Below, piece by piece: positions 1 to 6,025 of a stretch of DNA of 6,509 bases. The translations under genes were made by a program, and so were the position numbers. This DNA is from Chloroflexota bacterium (GTDB taxonomy: Bacteria > Chloroflexota > Anaerolineae > B4-G1). The notes under the pieces were generated by a model. The model ran no database searches, was not told where the DNA came from, and saw only the letters and a list, made by a program, of their open reading frames with translations. Within the stretch, counting starts at the first letter, position 1, and every line of letters begins with the position of its first letter. The DNA lies in contig QMOE01000142.1 in NCBI GenBank assembly GCA_003648125.1, positions 1-6,509 on the forward strand, in the 5' to 3' direction.

Positions 1-575
1 GCGAGCAGCTCCAGCGCGAGCAACTCGTGCGGCGTGGGCGATGCGTTCTCCCAACACAGGTGAACATAGTCGGCCTCAATCGCCGAGGCCCACTCCACAA
101 AGTCCGCCCCTCGATTATTCCCCCCGATGAACGCCGAGGTACGAATCGTCGAGTCCAAAAACTTGACCCGCTGAGGCAGCCACAGATAGAAAGAACCCAC
201 GATGGCCTGGTCTGTGAAATGGGATGCCTGCAACGTTCTGACTACTGGTTCCGGCGTGCGTTGTCCTTTCAGTTCAATGTATAATTCAACTCTTCCACGC
301 GCCAGTTCGATGGCTTCGGATAACGTGGGGATCCGTTCCCCTTGACCGGCGTCAAAGCCCTTGATCTGTTGCAGGCTCATGTCGCGGATGCGCCTGTCGT
401 CGTTGGCGAGGCGCGACAGATCGGCATCGTGGATGACGATCAGATGTCCATCCCGGCTGAGATGTACGTCCAACTCGATCATCGTCGCGCCCATCTCAAT
501 GGCCCGCTCAAAGGCGCGCAATGTATTTTCCGGCTCGTAAGCAGAAGCACCCCGATGGGCAATGTTGTGAATCAT
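1..575 (-). CDS. Glycerophosphodiester phosphodiesterase (GDPD), partial at the left edge
   Basis: The reverse strand from 575 reads without interruption to the window edge (191 codons), so the C terminus is missing. The start reads MIHNIAHRGASAYEPENT, the GDPD hallmark. Visible family residues are His7-Arg8 (HRG), Glu34 and Asp36 in IELDVH, His49-Asp50 in VIHDAD, and Glu101-Lys103 in YIELKG. In known GDPDs these bind the metal and catalyse hydrolysis of glycerophosphodiesters to sn-glycerol-3-phosphate and an alcohol. There is no signal peptide, so the enzyme is probably cytoplasmic, like E. coli UgpQ (about 247 residues). It lies downstream of, and on the same strand as, an ABC importer, as ugpQ does after ugpC, but 383 bp separate them. 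The ATG at 575 has no clear Shine-Dalgarno, and a hairpin plus U-run ends about 10 nt before it, so the exact start and expression route are uncertain. The family call is secure; the substrate is inferred. Confidence 0.93.
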   Translation of the reverse strand, partial: MIHNIAHRGASAYEPENTLRAFERAIEMGATMIELDVHLSRDGHLIVIHDADLSRLANDDRRIRDMSLQQIKGFDAGQGERIPTLSEAIELARGRVELYIELKGQRTPEPVVRTLQASHFTDQAIVGSFYLWLPQRVKFLDSTIRTSAFIGGNNRGADFVEWASAIEADYVHLCWENASPTPHELLALELL

Positions 576-584
576 AGAGGCATA

Positions 585-630
585 CCCAAAAATAAAGACG
601 CCCCAGCCCTGCGGGCACGACTAGGGCGTC
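585..630 (-). terminator. Candidate intrinsic terminator or leader hairpin just before the GDPD gene
   Basis: On the minus strand, GACGCCC (630-624) pairs with GGGCGTC (603-597), extendable by a G-U pair. A nested GCCC/GGGC hairpin with a 3-nt loop sits inside at 616-606. The run TTTATTTTT follows immediately (596-588). This is the form of a rho-independent terminator for transcripts arriving from the ABC operon, but the GDPD start codon is only about a dozen bases further on. It could end the upstream operon or act as an attenuator in the GDPD leader. Confidence 0.55.
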
Positions 631-643
631 CTCTATACCCGAA

Positions 644-655
644 GAAACCAGGTTT
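644..655. repeat. Small imperfect palindrome centred on AAACC-A-GGTTT
   Basis: GAAACCAGGTTTTT forms a short palindrome around a single central base, with one mismatch if the arms are extended outwards. It resembles short GAAACC/GGTTTC palindromes I associate with Chloroflexota spacers. A single copy here cannot prove membership of a repeat family. Confidence 0.3.
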
Positions 656-768
656 TTATGTCCAGCGTGCCGGAGCGTATCGAAACCCCTGGACTGAGCC
701 TGCCGAAATCACGGTGCGGCCCATATGGGGCGAAATTTGCTGCAAAAGCCGCTGCCTGATTTCGATAT

Positions 769-780
769 GACCTAAAGGTC
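769..780. repeat. Short palindrome GACCTAAAGGTC
   Basis: Five-base arms GACCT and AGGTC flank a two-base centre. It is one of several palindromes between the ATPase and GDPD genes. It is too short for a functional call. Confidence 0.3.
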
Positions 781-816
781 TACTCAACCAGCGCTCGCTA
801 CTGCCCGCCCCAAATC

Positions 817-840
817 AAATGAAACAGGTGTGTTTCATTT
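817..840. repeat. Perfect 10-bp stem hairpin (AAATGAAACA / TGTTTCATTT)
   Basis: The arms 817-826 and 831-840 are perfect reverse complements around the loop GGTG. Read on the minus strand, the hairpin is followed by the T-rich stretch ending GATTTGG, so it could contribute to termination after the ATPase gene. Its right arm (831-837) is also part of an arm that can pair with 904-914, so this hairpin and the longer structure are mutually exclusive. Confidence 0.6.
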
Positions 841-914
841 CGGTTACAAGTAGGCGCGGTTTCCATACCGCGCGCTATGGAAAGCGCGCCTACCCAACTC
901 GTTTGAAACACACC
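827..914. repeat. Nested inverted repeat enclosing an 18-bp-arm hairpin
   Basis: The outer arms GGTGTGTTTCA (827-837) and TGAAACACACC (904-914) are perfect 11-bp reverse complements. Inside, 850-867 and 876-893 match in 17 of 18 positions (one difference at 859) around the 8-base loop CCGCGCGC. The inner arms begin GTAG and end CTAC. The element lies 45 bp past the ATPase stop codon and is probably the structural end of the ABC transcript, or a REP/MITE-like non-autonomous element, or both. No T-run directly follows the inner stem, so it is not a textbook terminator. Confidence 0.7.
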
Positions 915-958
915 CATATCTGAGAGATTTTCCACGGCCCAAGATACGCCGATCCTGT

Positions 959-2035
959 TCAATCCGTCCAAAGCAACGACTGCTCTGTCTGCGGGTCAAA
1001 AAACTGTACCTGGTGAGTGTTAAAATTCAGCAACACGTTTTGCCCCATTTTCAGACCCATCGTGGGATCGGCCAGCACGTGGACGATGGCATCGCCGATG
1101 TGCACAGTGACCAGGTCATCGCGGCCTAGTGGTTCGACGATATAAGCCTCACCAGCAACACCTGTGTCGGCAACTGTGACGTCTTCGGGGCGGATGCCCA
1201 GGATCACAGTCCCCTTGTCAGCCGCTTTCTTACCCCGTTCCAGAGGCACGATCACGTCTAGACCCTGACGGCGGGCGTGGTAGTCGCCGTTTTCACGGGT
1301 GACCTCCACTTCCAGCAAGTTCATGGGCGGATTGCCCACAAAGCCAGCGATGAAGAGCGTGCGTGGCTGATCGTACAGCACTTCCGGCGTGGCATACGCT
1401 TGCAGCCTGCCGTTCTTCATCACGGCGATGCGGTCGGCCATGGTCATCGCCTCCACCTGATCGTGGGTGACGTAGATGGAGGTGATGCCCAATTCCATTT
1501 GCAGCCGCTTGATCTCGCTGCGCATTGAGAGGCGCAGCCGGGCGTCCAGGTTAGAGAGCGGCTCGTCGAATAGCAGCAACGCCGGTTCCTTGATCAATGC
1601 CCGACCCAGGGCCACGCGCTGCTGTTGGCCGCCGGAGAGTTGGGCCGGCTTACGGTCCATCAGATGACCAATACCCATCGTGTCGGCCACCCATTGTGTC
1701 CGCTTCTGCATCTCATCCTTGGAGACCTTTTTGAGTTTGAGGGGATAGCTGATGTTCTGAAAGACGGTCATGTGGGGATAGAGCGCGTAACTTTGAAAGA
1801 CCATGCCGACGTTGCGGTCCTTCGGCGCGACCGCGTTGACGATATGGCCGTCGAAACGGATTTCTCCGGCGGAGGGCTTGTAGATGCCAGCCACCATCAA
1901 CAATGTGGTCGTTTTCCCACATCCGGAAGGCCCCAGGAAGGCAACGAACTCGGCATCCTCAATCTCCAGATCGATCGAGTCAGCCCCCACAACGCTCCCC
2001 CATCGCTTGCTCAAATTCTCAAGTTTTACTCTCAT
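959..2035 (-). CDS. ABC transporter ATPase, MalK/UgpC type
   Basis: This 358-residue nucleotide-binding subunit would sit on the inner face of the membrane and power solute import by the two permeases upstream. All catalytic motifs are present: Walker [10 protein letters not shown] (35-43), Q-loop Gln81, signature LSGGQQQR (133-140), Walker B LLLFDEP with Glu158, D-loop SNLD (161-164) and H-loop His191. Residues from about 236 form the C-terminal OB/TOBE-like domain typical of the carbohydrate-uptake group, starting with [12 protein letters not shown]. Length is normal for MalK, MsmK and UgpC. The start ATG follows AAGGAG (2047-2042) at 6 nt, and the gene begins 20 bp after the upstream permease stop, which indicates co-transcription. 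ATPases of this group are often shared between importers, so the sequence does not define the substrate. The ATPase call is certain; a UgpC assignment rests only on gene order. Confidence 0.97.
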   Translation of the reverse strand: MRVKLENLSKRWGSVVGADSIDLEIEDAEFVAFLGPSGCGKTTTLLMVAGIYKPSAGEIRFDGHIVNAVAPKDRNVGMVFQSYALYPHMTVFQNISYPLKLKKVSKDEMQKRTQWVADTMGIGHLMDRKPAQLSGGQQQRVALGRALIKEPALLLFDEPLSNLDARLRLSMRSEIKRLQMELGITSIYVTHDQVEAMTMADRIAVMKNGRLQAYATPEVLYDQPRTLFIAGFVGNPPMNLLEVEVTRENGDYHARRQGLDVIVPLERGKKAADKGTVILGIRPEDVTVADTGVAGEAYIVEPLGRDDLVTVHIGDAIVHVLADPTMGLKMGQNVLLNFNTHQVQFFDPQTEQSLLWTD

Positions 2036-2055
2036 GATTCACTCCTTATTGCGTG

Positions 2056-2949
2056 CTACGTTCCCCCCTTGCTACCACCACCGTAGATACTGAGTAGGGC
2101 CTCTTGGGTAAAGATGAAGAAAATCATCACCGGGATGAGTTGGAACAGGCCCACGGCGGCGATCTGGTTCCAACTGGTCGGCGCGGTGTCGCTCTGCAAC
2201 TGGTTCAGGTAGACCGGCAGGTTAGATACCTTTGAGCCAATGGTAAAGGTGAACGGGATCAGGTAAGCGTTCCAGCCGCTAATAAAATTGAAAATGGCCA
2301 ACGCCGCGATACCGGGCTTGATCTGGGGGATGATAATCTCCCACCAGACCCGGAAGCGCGAGGCCCCGTCAATCAGCGCGGCCCGCTCCATATCCCAGGA
2401 AAGGTTGTCGAAAAAGCCCTTCATCAGCCAGACGCCGAGCGGCAGTTCCAGGGTGATCATCACGATAGCCACCCCGCCGACGGTGTTAAAGCCAAACCAC
2501 TTGCCGGCCACCGGGATGCCAGCGATGAACAGCAACACCTGAAAGATGGCGATGAGCAACAGTTCGGGGCGGAAGGCGTGCAGCACCAGCGTCATCCCCA
2601 GGAAAGTCTTGCGCCCGGCAAAGTTCATCCGCGCCAGCGCGTAGCCGGTCAGCGTCGAAATAAAGCCAACCCCGAGAACCATGGCAATGGCGATGCCGAA
2701 CGAGTTCAACGTCACGCGCCAGATTTCGGGGGTGAACAGGAATTCCCAATTTTGCAGCGATAGACCGCCCAAGTTGCCATTGCCATCAACCGGCATCAAG
2801 CCGTGAGTGCGCATGGAAAAAGTGGCGACAATGATCCAGGCATAGCCGATCAAGATGGGCAATATGCTAATGATGAGCACTGTATAGGGAATCACCTGGC
2901 CCAGGACGCGCCGCACACCATACCCGCGTTCAGTTTCAAACATCGTCAT
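2056..2949 (-). CDS. Carbohydrate ABC transporter permease, MalG/UgpE type
   Basis: A protein of about 297 residues (from the ATG at 2949) with six predicted membrane helices near residues 20-42, 83-105, 116-145, 156-180, 213-235 and 262-286. The cytoplasmic EAA loop reads ERAALIDGASRFRVWWEIII then PQIKPG (about 189-214, counted from the GTG). This is the ATPase-docking motif of binding-protein-dependent permeases, with Ile-Pro in place of the commoner Leu-Pro. Six helices and this length are typical of MalG/UgpE partners. AGGAGG (2962-2957) overlaps the stop codon of the preceding permease and lies 7 nt from the ATG at 2949. A GTG at 2952 would leave only 4 nt, so I prefer the ATG. The tight spacing on both sides implies translation coupled within one operon. 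It forms a heterodimer with the larger permease upstream. Confidence 0.95.
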   Translation of the reverse strand: MTMFETERGYGVRRVLGQVIPYTVLIISILPILIGYAWIIVATFSMRTHGLMPVDGNGNLGGLSLQNWEFLFTPEIWRVTLNSFGIAIAMVLGVGFISTLTGYALARMNFAGRKTFLGMTLVLHAFRPELLLIAIFQVLLFIAGIPVAGKWFGFNTVGGVAIVMITLELPLGVWLMKGFFDNLSWDMERAALIDGASRFRVWWEIIIPQIKPGIAALAIFNFISGWNAYLIPFTFTIGSKVSNLPVYLNQLQSDTAPTSWNQIAAVGLFQLIPVMIFFIFTQEALLSIYGGGSKGGT

Positions 2950-2956
2950 CACGTTG

Positions 2957-2962
2957 CCTCCT
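2957..2962 (-). promoter_or_regulatory. Shine-Dalgarno AGGAGG of the MalG-type permease
   Basis: The site overlaps the TAG stop of the upstream permease (2963-2961). Distances are 4 nt to GTG 2952, 7 nt to ATG 2949 and 13 nt to ATG 2943, which favours 2949 as the start. Confidence 0.75.
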
Positions 2963-4409
2963 ATAGCACATCAATCTTGGGTTCCTGCACCAACTCGTTG
3001 AATTGAAAGACGCGCAGGTAAATAATAGAAGCTGCGATGGCGATAATCACCAGAATCAATCCCCAGGCCGCCCCCTGGCCCCATTGGTTGGTGCCAAAGT
3101 AGGTGAACAGGGCGCGCTTGTAGGACGTGAGCGCCCACACCTCGGTGGTGAACAACCCCGGCCCGCCCTGGGTCAGCAACAGGATGTACGCGAAGGAGAC
3201 GAGCAGCGAGAGCGTCTGGTAACTGGTCACGAACAGCAACGGCCACCTTAGCAGCGGCAGTGTGATGTCGCGAATCACCTGCCAGGTGGAAGCGCCGTCC
3301 ACTTTCGCCGCCGTGATCAAGTCATTGGGGATCGCTTCGATGGCCGAGGTAAAGATGATCATGCCAAAGGAAGCGCCAACAAAGCCATTCACCAGGATGA
3401 CAAACAACCACGGCATCTCGTTGAGCCAATAGGGTTGGCGCGCGACGCCAAACATCTCCAGAAACCAATTGATGATACCGTAAGGAGGCGTCTGGGCAAA
3501 GCGCCGCCACATCACGATATAGACCACCGAGGGCGTGATACGGGGTAGCAGCCACAACACGCGAAAAATGAACCCCGCCCGCCGGTTGATGTGTGAGGTC
3601 AACAGAGCCAACACCAGCGCTAGACCCACGTTGAAAAAAACCAGGGTGAGAGTAACGTATCTAAACGTGTTGCCCAAAATCTTGGGAAAGAACGTGTCGC
3701 TGAACATTCTTCTAAAGTTCTCAAACCCGATAAAGTGCCAGGGTTCGCTAAAGTTGGAACTGGCCAGGTCGGTCATACTGAGAACAAGCAAGATGATCGC
3801 GGGGATGAAGAAAAATATCACCACGAGAAAGGTGGCCGGACTCATGAACCCCCAGGCGCCCAACGTGGCTCCGAACGATGGGTTGCGCTTCACGACAGCG
3901 CGTACATTCAACACTCCGGCGACGATCATCGCGATGAGCGCCAGATAGACCCCCATCACTCCATATTGAAACTGTAGAGCGACATCCTGTCGCTCTACAA
4001 CCTGACGCGCTTCTGGAAACTGCCCCCAGGTGACGATCAGCGCGACCAGGCCGAGACCGATTGTACCCAACCCGTCCCACTCGTTCACGTATCCACGCCG
4101 GTAGGCGAAAAAAATCTGCACGAGGATGATAATGCCAACGATAGGCGCCAGGTAACTAAACATGGAGCCGCGAAAAAGTTCCGCCCCCTCGCTCGTGTTG
4201 AGCACGGTGCCAGACGCAATCTGCCATCCGGTCAGCGACGCAAACGGCGTCCTCTCTACGGCAAAGGCAATCCACGGCAAAAAGAAGCACACGATAACCA
4301 GTGCGGCAGCCGGCAGCGCGATCTTGTAGCCTGATAGGGCGGACAACGAACGTCCATTTGATTCAAAGGAAGGGAGTGACGGGGTCGTTGATTTACTTGT
4401 TGACGACAT
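2961..4409 (-). CDS. ABC transporter permease, MalF/UgpA type, with an extra N-terminal four-helix domain
   Basis: I place the start at ATG 4409 (482 residues, MSSTSKST...), because GGAGGAG (4422-4416) lies 6 nt before it. Upstream in-frame ATGs at 4469 and 4424 either start inside an intercistronic hairpin or overlap this ribosome site. Residues from about 188 form the permease core, with six helices near 188-210, 251-270, 282-301, 334-357, 391-413 and 449-470. Its EAA loop is at about 358-386 (AAKVDGASTWQVIRDITLPL). The first 185 residues carry four more predicted helices near 30-51, 86-103, 114-128 and 150-167, with an FFLPW motif at 42-46 and a LTGWQIASG segment after it. This is not the MalF arrangement with a large periplasmic P2 domain. 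Codons 138-146 fall in a perfect DNA palindrome. The core would pair with the MalG-type permease. The role of the extra domain is unknown. Confidence 0.94.
   Translation of the reverse strand: MSSTSKSTTPSLPSFESNGRSLSALSGYKIALPAAALVIVCFFLPWIAFAVERTPFASLTGWQIASGTVLNTSEGAELFRGSMFSYLAPIVGIIILVQIFFAYRRGYVNEWDGLGTIGLGLVALIVTWGQFPEARQVVERQDVALQFQYGVMGVYLALIAMIVAGVLNVRAVVKRNPSFGATLGAWGFMSPATFLVVIFFFIPAIILLVLSMTDLASSNFSEPWHFIGFENFRRMFSDTFFPKILGNTFRYVTLTLVFFNVGLALVLALLTSHINRRAGFIFRVLWLLPRITPSVVYIVMWRRFAQTPPYGIINWFLEMFGVARQPYWLNEMPWLFVILVNGFVGASFGMIIFTSAIEAIPNDLITAAKVDGASTWQVIRDITLPLLRWPLLFVTSYQTLSLLVSFAYILLLTQGGPGLFTTEVWALTSYKRALFTYFGTNQWGQGAAWGLILVIIAIAASIIYLRVFQFNELVQEPKIDVL
3973..3999. repeat. Perfect 27-bp palindrome inside the permease coding sequence
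   Basis: The arms TGTAGAGCGACA (3973-3984) and TGTCGCTCTACA (3988-3999) are perfect 12-bp reverse complements around the loop TCC. The element lies in frame in the MalF-type permease, encoding V-E-R-Q-D-V-A-L-Q at residues 138-146, in the loop between predicted helices 3 and 4 of the N-terminal domain. It looks like a dispersed intergenic REP-like palindrome that has entered a gene without breaking the frame. That origin is inferred from its symmetry, not shown by copies in this window. Confidence 0.75.
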
Positions 4410-4415
4410 ATTCGA

Positions 4416-4422
4416 CTCCTCC
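4416..4422 (-). promoter_or_regulatory. Shine-Dalgarno GGAGGAG deciding the MalF-type permease start
   Basis: GGAGGAG is followed by TCGAAT and then ATG at 4409. The spacing of 6 nt is ideal. The ATG at 4424 overlaps this site, which argues against longer starts. Confidence 0.8.
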
Positions 4423-4434
4423 ATTTTTGCTAGA

Positions 4435-4466
4435 TTGGAGAGGAGGGTATGGACCCTCCTCTCCAA
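4435..4466 (-). promoter_or_regulatory. Intercistronic hairpin between SBP and permease genes
   Basis: The arms 4435-4448 and 4453-4466 are perfect 14-bp reverse complements (TTGGAGAGGAGGGT on the plus strand) around a 4-base loop. The structure lies 16 nt after the SBP stop codon. No T-run follows on the minus strand (TCTAGCAAAAATGG), so it is not a canonical terminator. In other importer operons, hairpins here protect the upstream mRNA or partly stop transcription, giving more binding protein than permease. I infer the same role. The stem also contains AGGAGGG, which could bind ribosomes if unfolded. Confidence 0.8.
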
Positions 4467-4482
4467 CATACGGTCAGCAACT

Positions 4483-5940
4483 TTAACGGACGATCACATT
4501 GTCGCCGAGGTTGTTCTGAAGCTGATCTACGACGACCGCCACCGCTTCCTCCGGCGTCAAGTCGCCAGATTCGACGGCCTGGATGCCGAGGTAGTAGGCT
4601 TCTGACCAGGTGCTCCAGTAGGGGCTGTTGGGCAAGAAGGTGGTGTATTCGAGCAACGGCAGCGTCATGCTCAAGAACTTGGCGCTGGTGTAAGGTGCAT
4701 AGTCGGACTGGGACTTGAGGATACCCAGGTGTCCGCTATCCACGGCGTAGGTGGTGTTGAGTTCCTTGACCGTGGCCTTGGAGATCAACAGCAACGCCAG
4801 GTCTGGATGCTCGCACTGCGAACTGATCATGTAAACCAGTGGATGGGTCAGCGTAGTAGGCTTGCCCGTGCCATCCGCGCGAGCGGGGATCGGGGCGAAA
4901 CCCACGTTCTCAAACAAGTAATCCTCTCCACCCAGGTCCTGGAGATAGTTGGTGTGCCAACTGGCCCAACGCCAGGTTCCCTCGAACACAAAGAGTACCT
5001 TGTCGAACTTGCTGGTGTATTCCTTGTGGTGATCCCAGTCACCATCCAGTTTGTCGGGGCGGATGATGTTGCGCACTTGAGCAGCGTCGTATAGCATCTC
5101 GTACACTTTTAGCGCAGCATCCTGGTCAAAGACCAGGGCATCCGTCTCCCCCGTGACTTCACCGCCCGTGGCATAGTAATAGTACAAAAAGTCGGGGCCG
5201 TTGGAGGGACGGTGCCACCAGCCATTACCCGGTTCCACGACGCCCGCCTCGACCGCTTGCGCAGCCGTGTCGAGCATGTCTTCCCAGGTGAATTCGCCGG
5301 CCGCGACGCGCTCGTCCAGACTCTCGAACTCCTCGTCGGTCCAGCCCAGCTCGCGCAGGAGCGGCTTGCTATAGTACATCGGGCGCGCCTCGGCGTCTTG
5401 CGGGACGCCCCAGCGCTTGCCGCCCAACTCGGTTGCTGTCCACAGACTGTCAATCACATCGGCGAACTCGGGGTAGTCACCGATCATGTCGGTGATGTCG
5501 GTGAGATAGCCAGCCGTGGCCCAGTCGCCGATGTGCTCGTGACCGGAGCATACGATGTCGGGTGCTTCGCCGGCGTCGGAGGCCAGCTCGAACTCGGTCT
5601 TGTAGTCGCCCCAGTCCGCGTCGTCCTGGATGGACTCTAGCTCGATGCGCCGGCTGTCGCCTGCGTCGGCCAACGCCTGGTTGGCAGCGCCCACCGCGGC
5701 CACCAAGTTGTTACAGCGCCCTTCCTCGTAGGGCGGGCTGGCCTTGCAACGGGCGACGATGTGGACCACTTCGCCGCCGGTCGGGACTTCCACCTCTACC
5801 GTCTGCATCACCGGCACCTCTACCGTCTGCTCAACTGGCACTTGAACAGTCACGGTCACGGTTTGAGGCTGGCAACCGACCAACATCATACTAAACACGG
5901 CCAGGGCCGTCACGATGGTCAAAAGCATGTGCTTTTTCAC
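4483..5940 (-). CDS. ABC transporter extracellular solute-binding lipoprotein (SBP)
   Basis: A protein of 485 residues. The N terminus is a lipoprotein signal: MKKH, then a hydrophobic stretch, then LVGC with Cys23 as the lipidated residue. Residues 24-54 are a repetitive Thr/Val/Glu/Pro linker (QTVEVPVMQTVEVEVP) that would hold the binding domain off the membrane. The rest fits the family 1 sugar-type SBP fold, including RWGVPQDAEARPMYYSKPLL (around 176-195) and a ligand-pocket-like wealth of Trp and Tyr (WW at 231-232, YYYY at 243-247, GTWRWASW around 331-338). Cys65 and Cys76 could form a disulfide. The start is GTG 5940, because AGGAGG (5952-5947) lies 6 nt upstream; the ATG at 5928 is too far away. 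It is the first intact gene of the operon and captures the substrate for the permeases. It does not obviously resemble UgpB, so the ligand is undetermined. Confidence 0.95.
   Translation of the reverse strand: MKKHMLLTIVTALAVFSMMLVGCQPQTVTVTVQVPVEQTVEVPVMQTVEVEVPTGGEVVHIVARCKASPPYEEGRCNNLVAAVGAANQALADAGDSRRIELESIQDDADWGDYKTEFELASDAGEAPDIVCSGHEHIGDWATAGYLTDITDMIGDYPEFADVIDSLWTATELGGKRWGVPQDAEARPMYYSKPLLRELGWTDEEFESLDERVAAGEFTWEDMLDTAAQAVEAGVVEPGNGWWHRPSNGPDFLYYYYATGGEVTGETDALVFDQDAALKVYEMLYDAAQVRNIIRPDKLDGDWDHHKEYTSKFDKVLFVFEGTWRWASWHTNYLQDLGGEDYLFENVGFAPIPARADGTGKPTTLTHPLVYMISSQCEHPDLALLLISKATVKELNTTYAVDSGHLGILKSQSDYAPYTSAKFLSMTLPLLEYTTFLPNSPYWSTWSEAYYLGIQAVESGDLTPEEAVAVVVDQLQNNLGDNVIVR
5791..5830. 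repeat. 24-bp-period direct repeat in the SBP linker
   Basis: CACCTCTACCGTCTGC occurs at 5791-5806 and again at 5815-5830, exactly 24 bp apart. On the coding strand it specifies the eight-residue linker unit QTVEVPV/E. A third, more divergent unit follows. The 24-bp period keeps frame, so the linker can lengthen or shorten by slippage without harming the protein. Confidence 0.8.
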
Positions 5941-5946
5941 TTTTTT

Positions 5947-5952
5947 CCTCCT
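5947..5952 (-). promoter_or_regulatory. Shine-Dalgarno AGGAGG of the SBP gene (GTG start)
   Basis: AGGAGG is followed by six A residues and GTG at 5940. This spacing selects the GTG over the downstream ATG at 5928. Confidence 0.85.
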
Positions 5953-6025
5953 ATAGGTTTTGAATGATTATCCGAATTTGTGTGCCCCGGTTACTCTACC
6001 GCGGCCAGGGAGAATTGACTCTAGT

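Larger units (their letters stand above)
576..958. other. Gene-free spacer between ATPase and GDPD, rich in palindromes
   Basis: I find no convincing gene in this stretch. It holds the terminator-like hairpin at 585-630, an AAACC-A-GGTTT palindrome near 644-655, a short GACCT-AA-AGGTC palindrome at 769-780, and the nested inverted repeats at 817-914. The pieces GAGCGTATCGAAAC (near 673) and CTACTCAACCAGCG (near 780) look to me like degraded fragments of dispersed intergenic repeats, but I cannot confirm copy number from one window. A long plus-strand reading frame here is antisense to GDPD and looks like chance. Confidence 0.7.

Noticed and set aside
342..770. 142-codon plus-strand reading frame
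   Set aside because: It is mostly antisense to the GDPD coding sequence, which carries the full catalytic motif set; the remainder crosses palindromic spacer. It shows no family features.
1625..2086. 153-codon plus-strand reading frame opposite the ATPase
   Set aside because: It is the shadow of the ATPase gene, whose Walker and signature motifs fix the true frame.
4410..4469. 20-residue N-terminal extension of the MalF-type permease from ATG 4469
   Set aside because: That start lies in the intercistronic hairpin region with no good ribosome site, whereas GGAGGAG sits 6 nt before ATG 4409.
5965..5980. GGATAATC as a -10 box near the SBP gene
   Set aside because: GATAAT matches five of six bases, but nothing like TTGACA lies 16-18 bp upstream. 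The promoter at 6314-6342 is far better.
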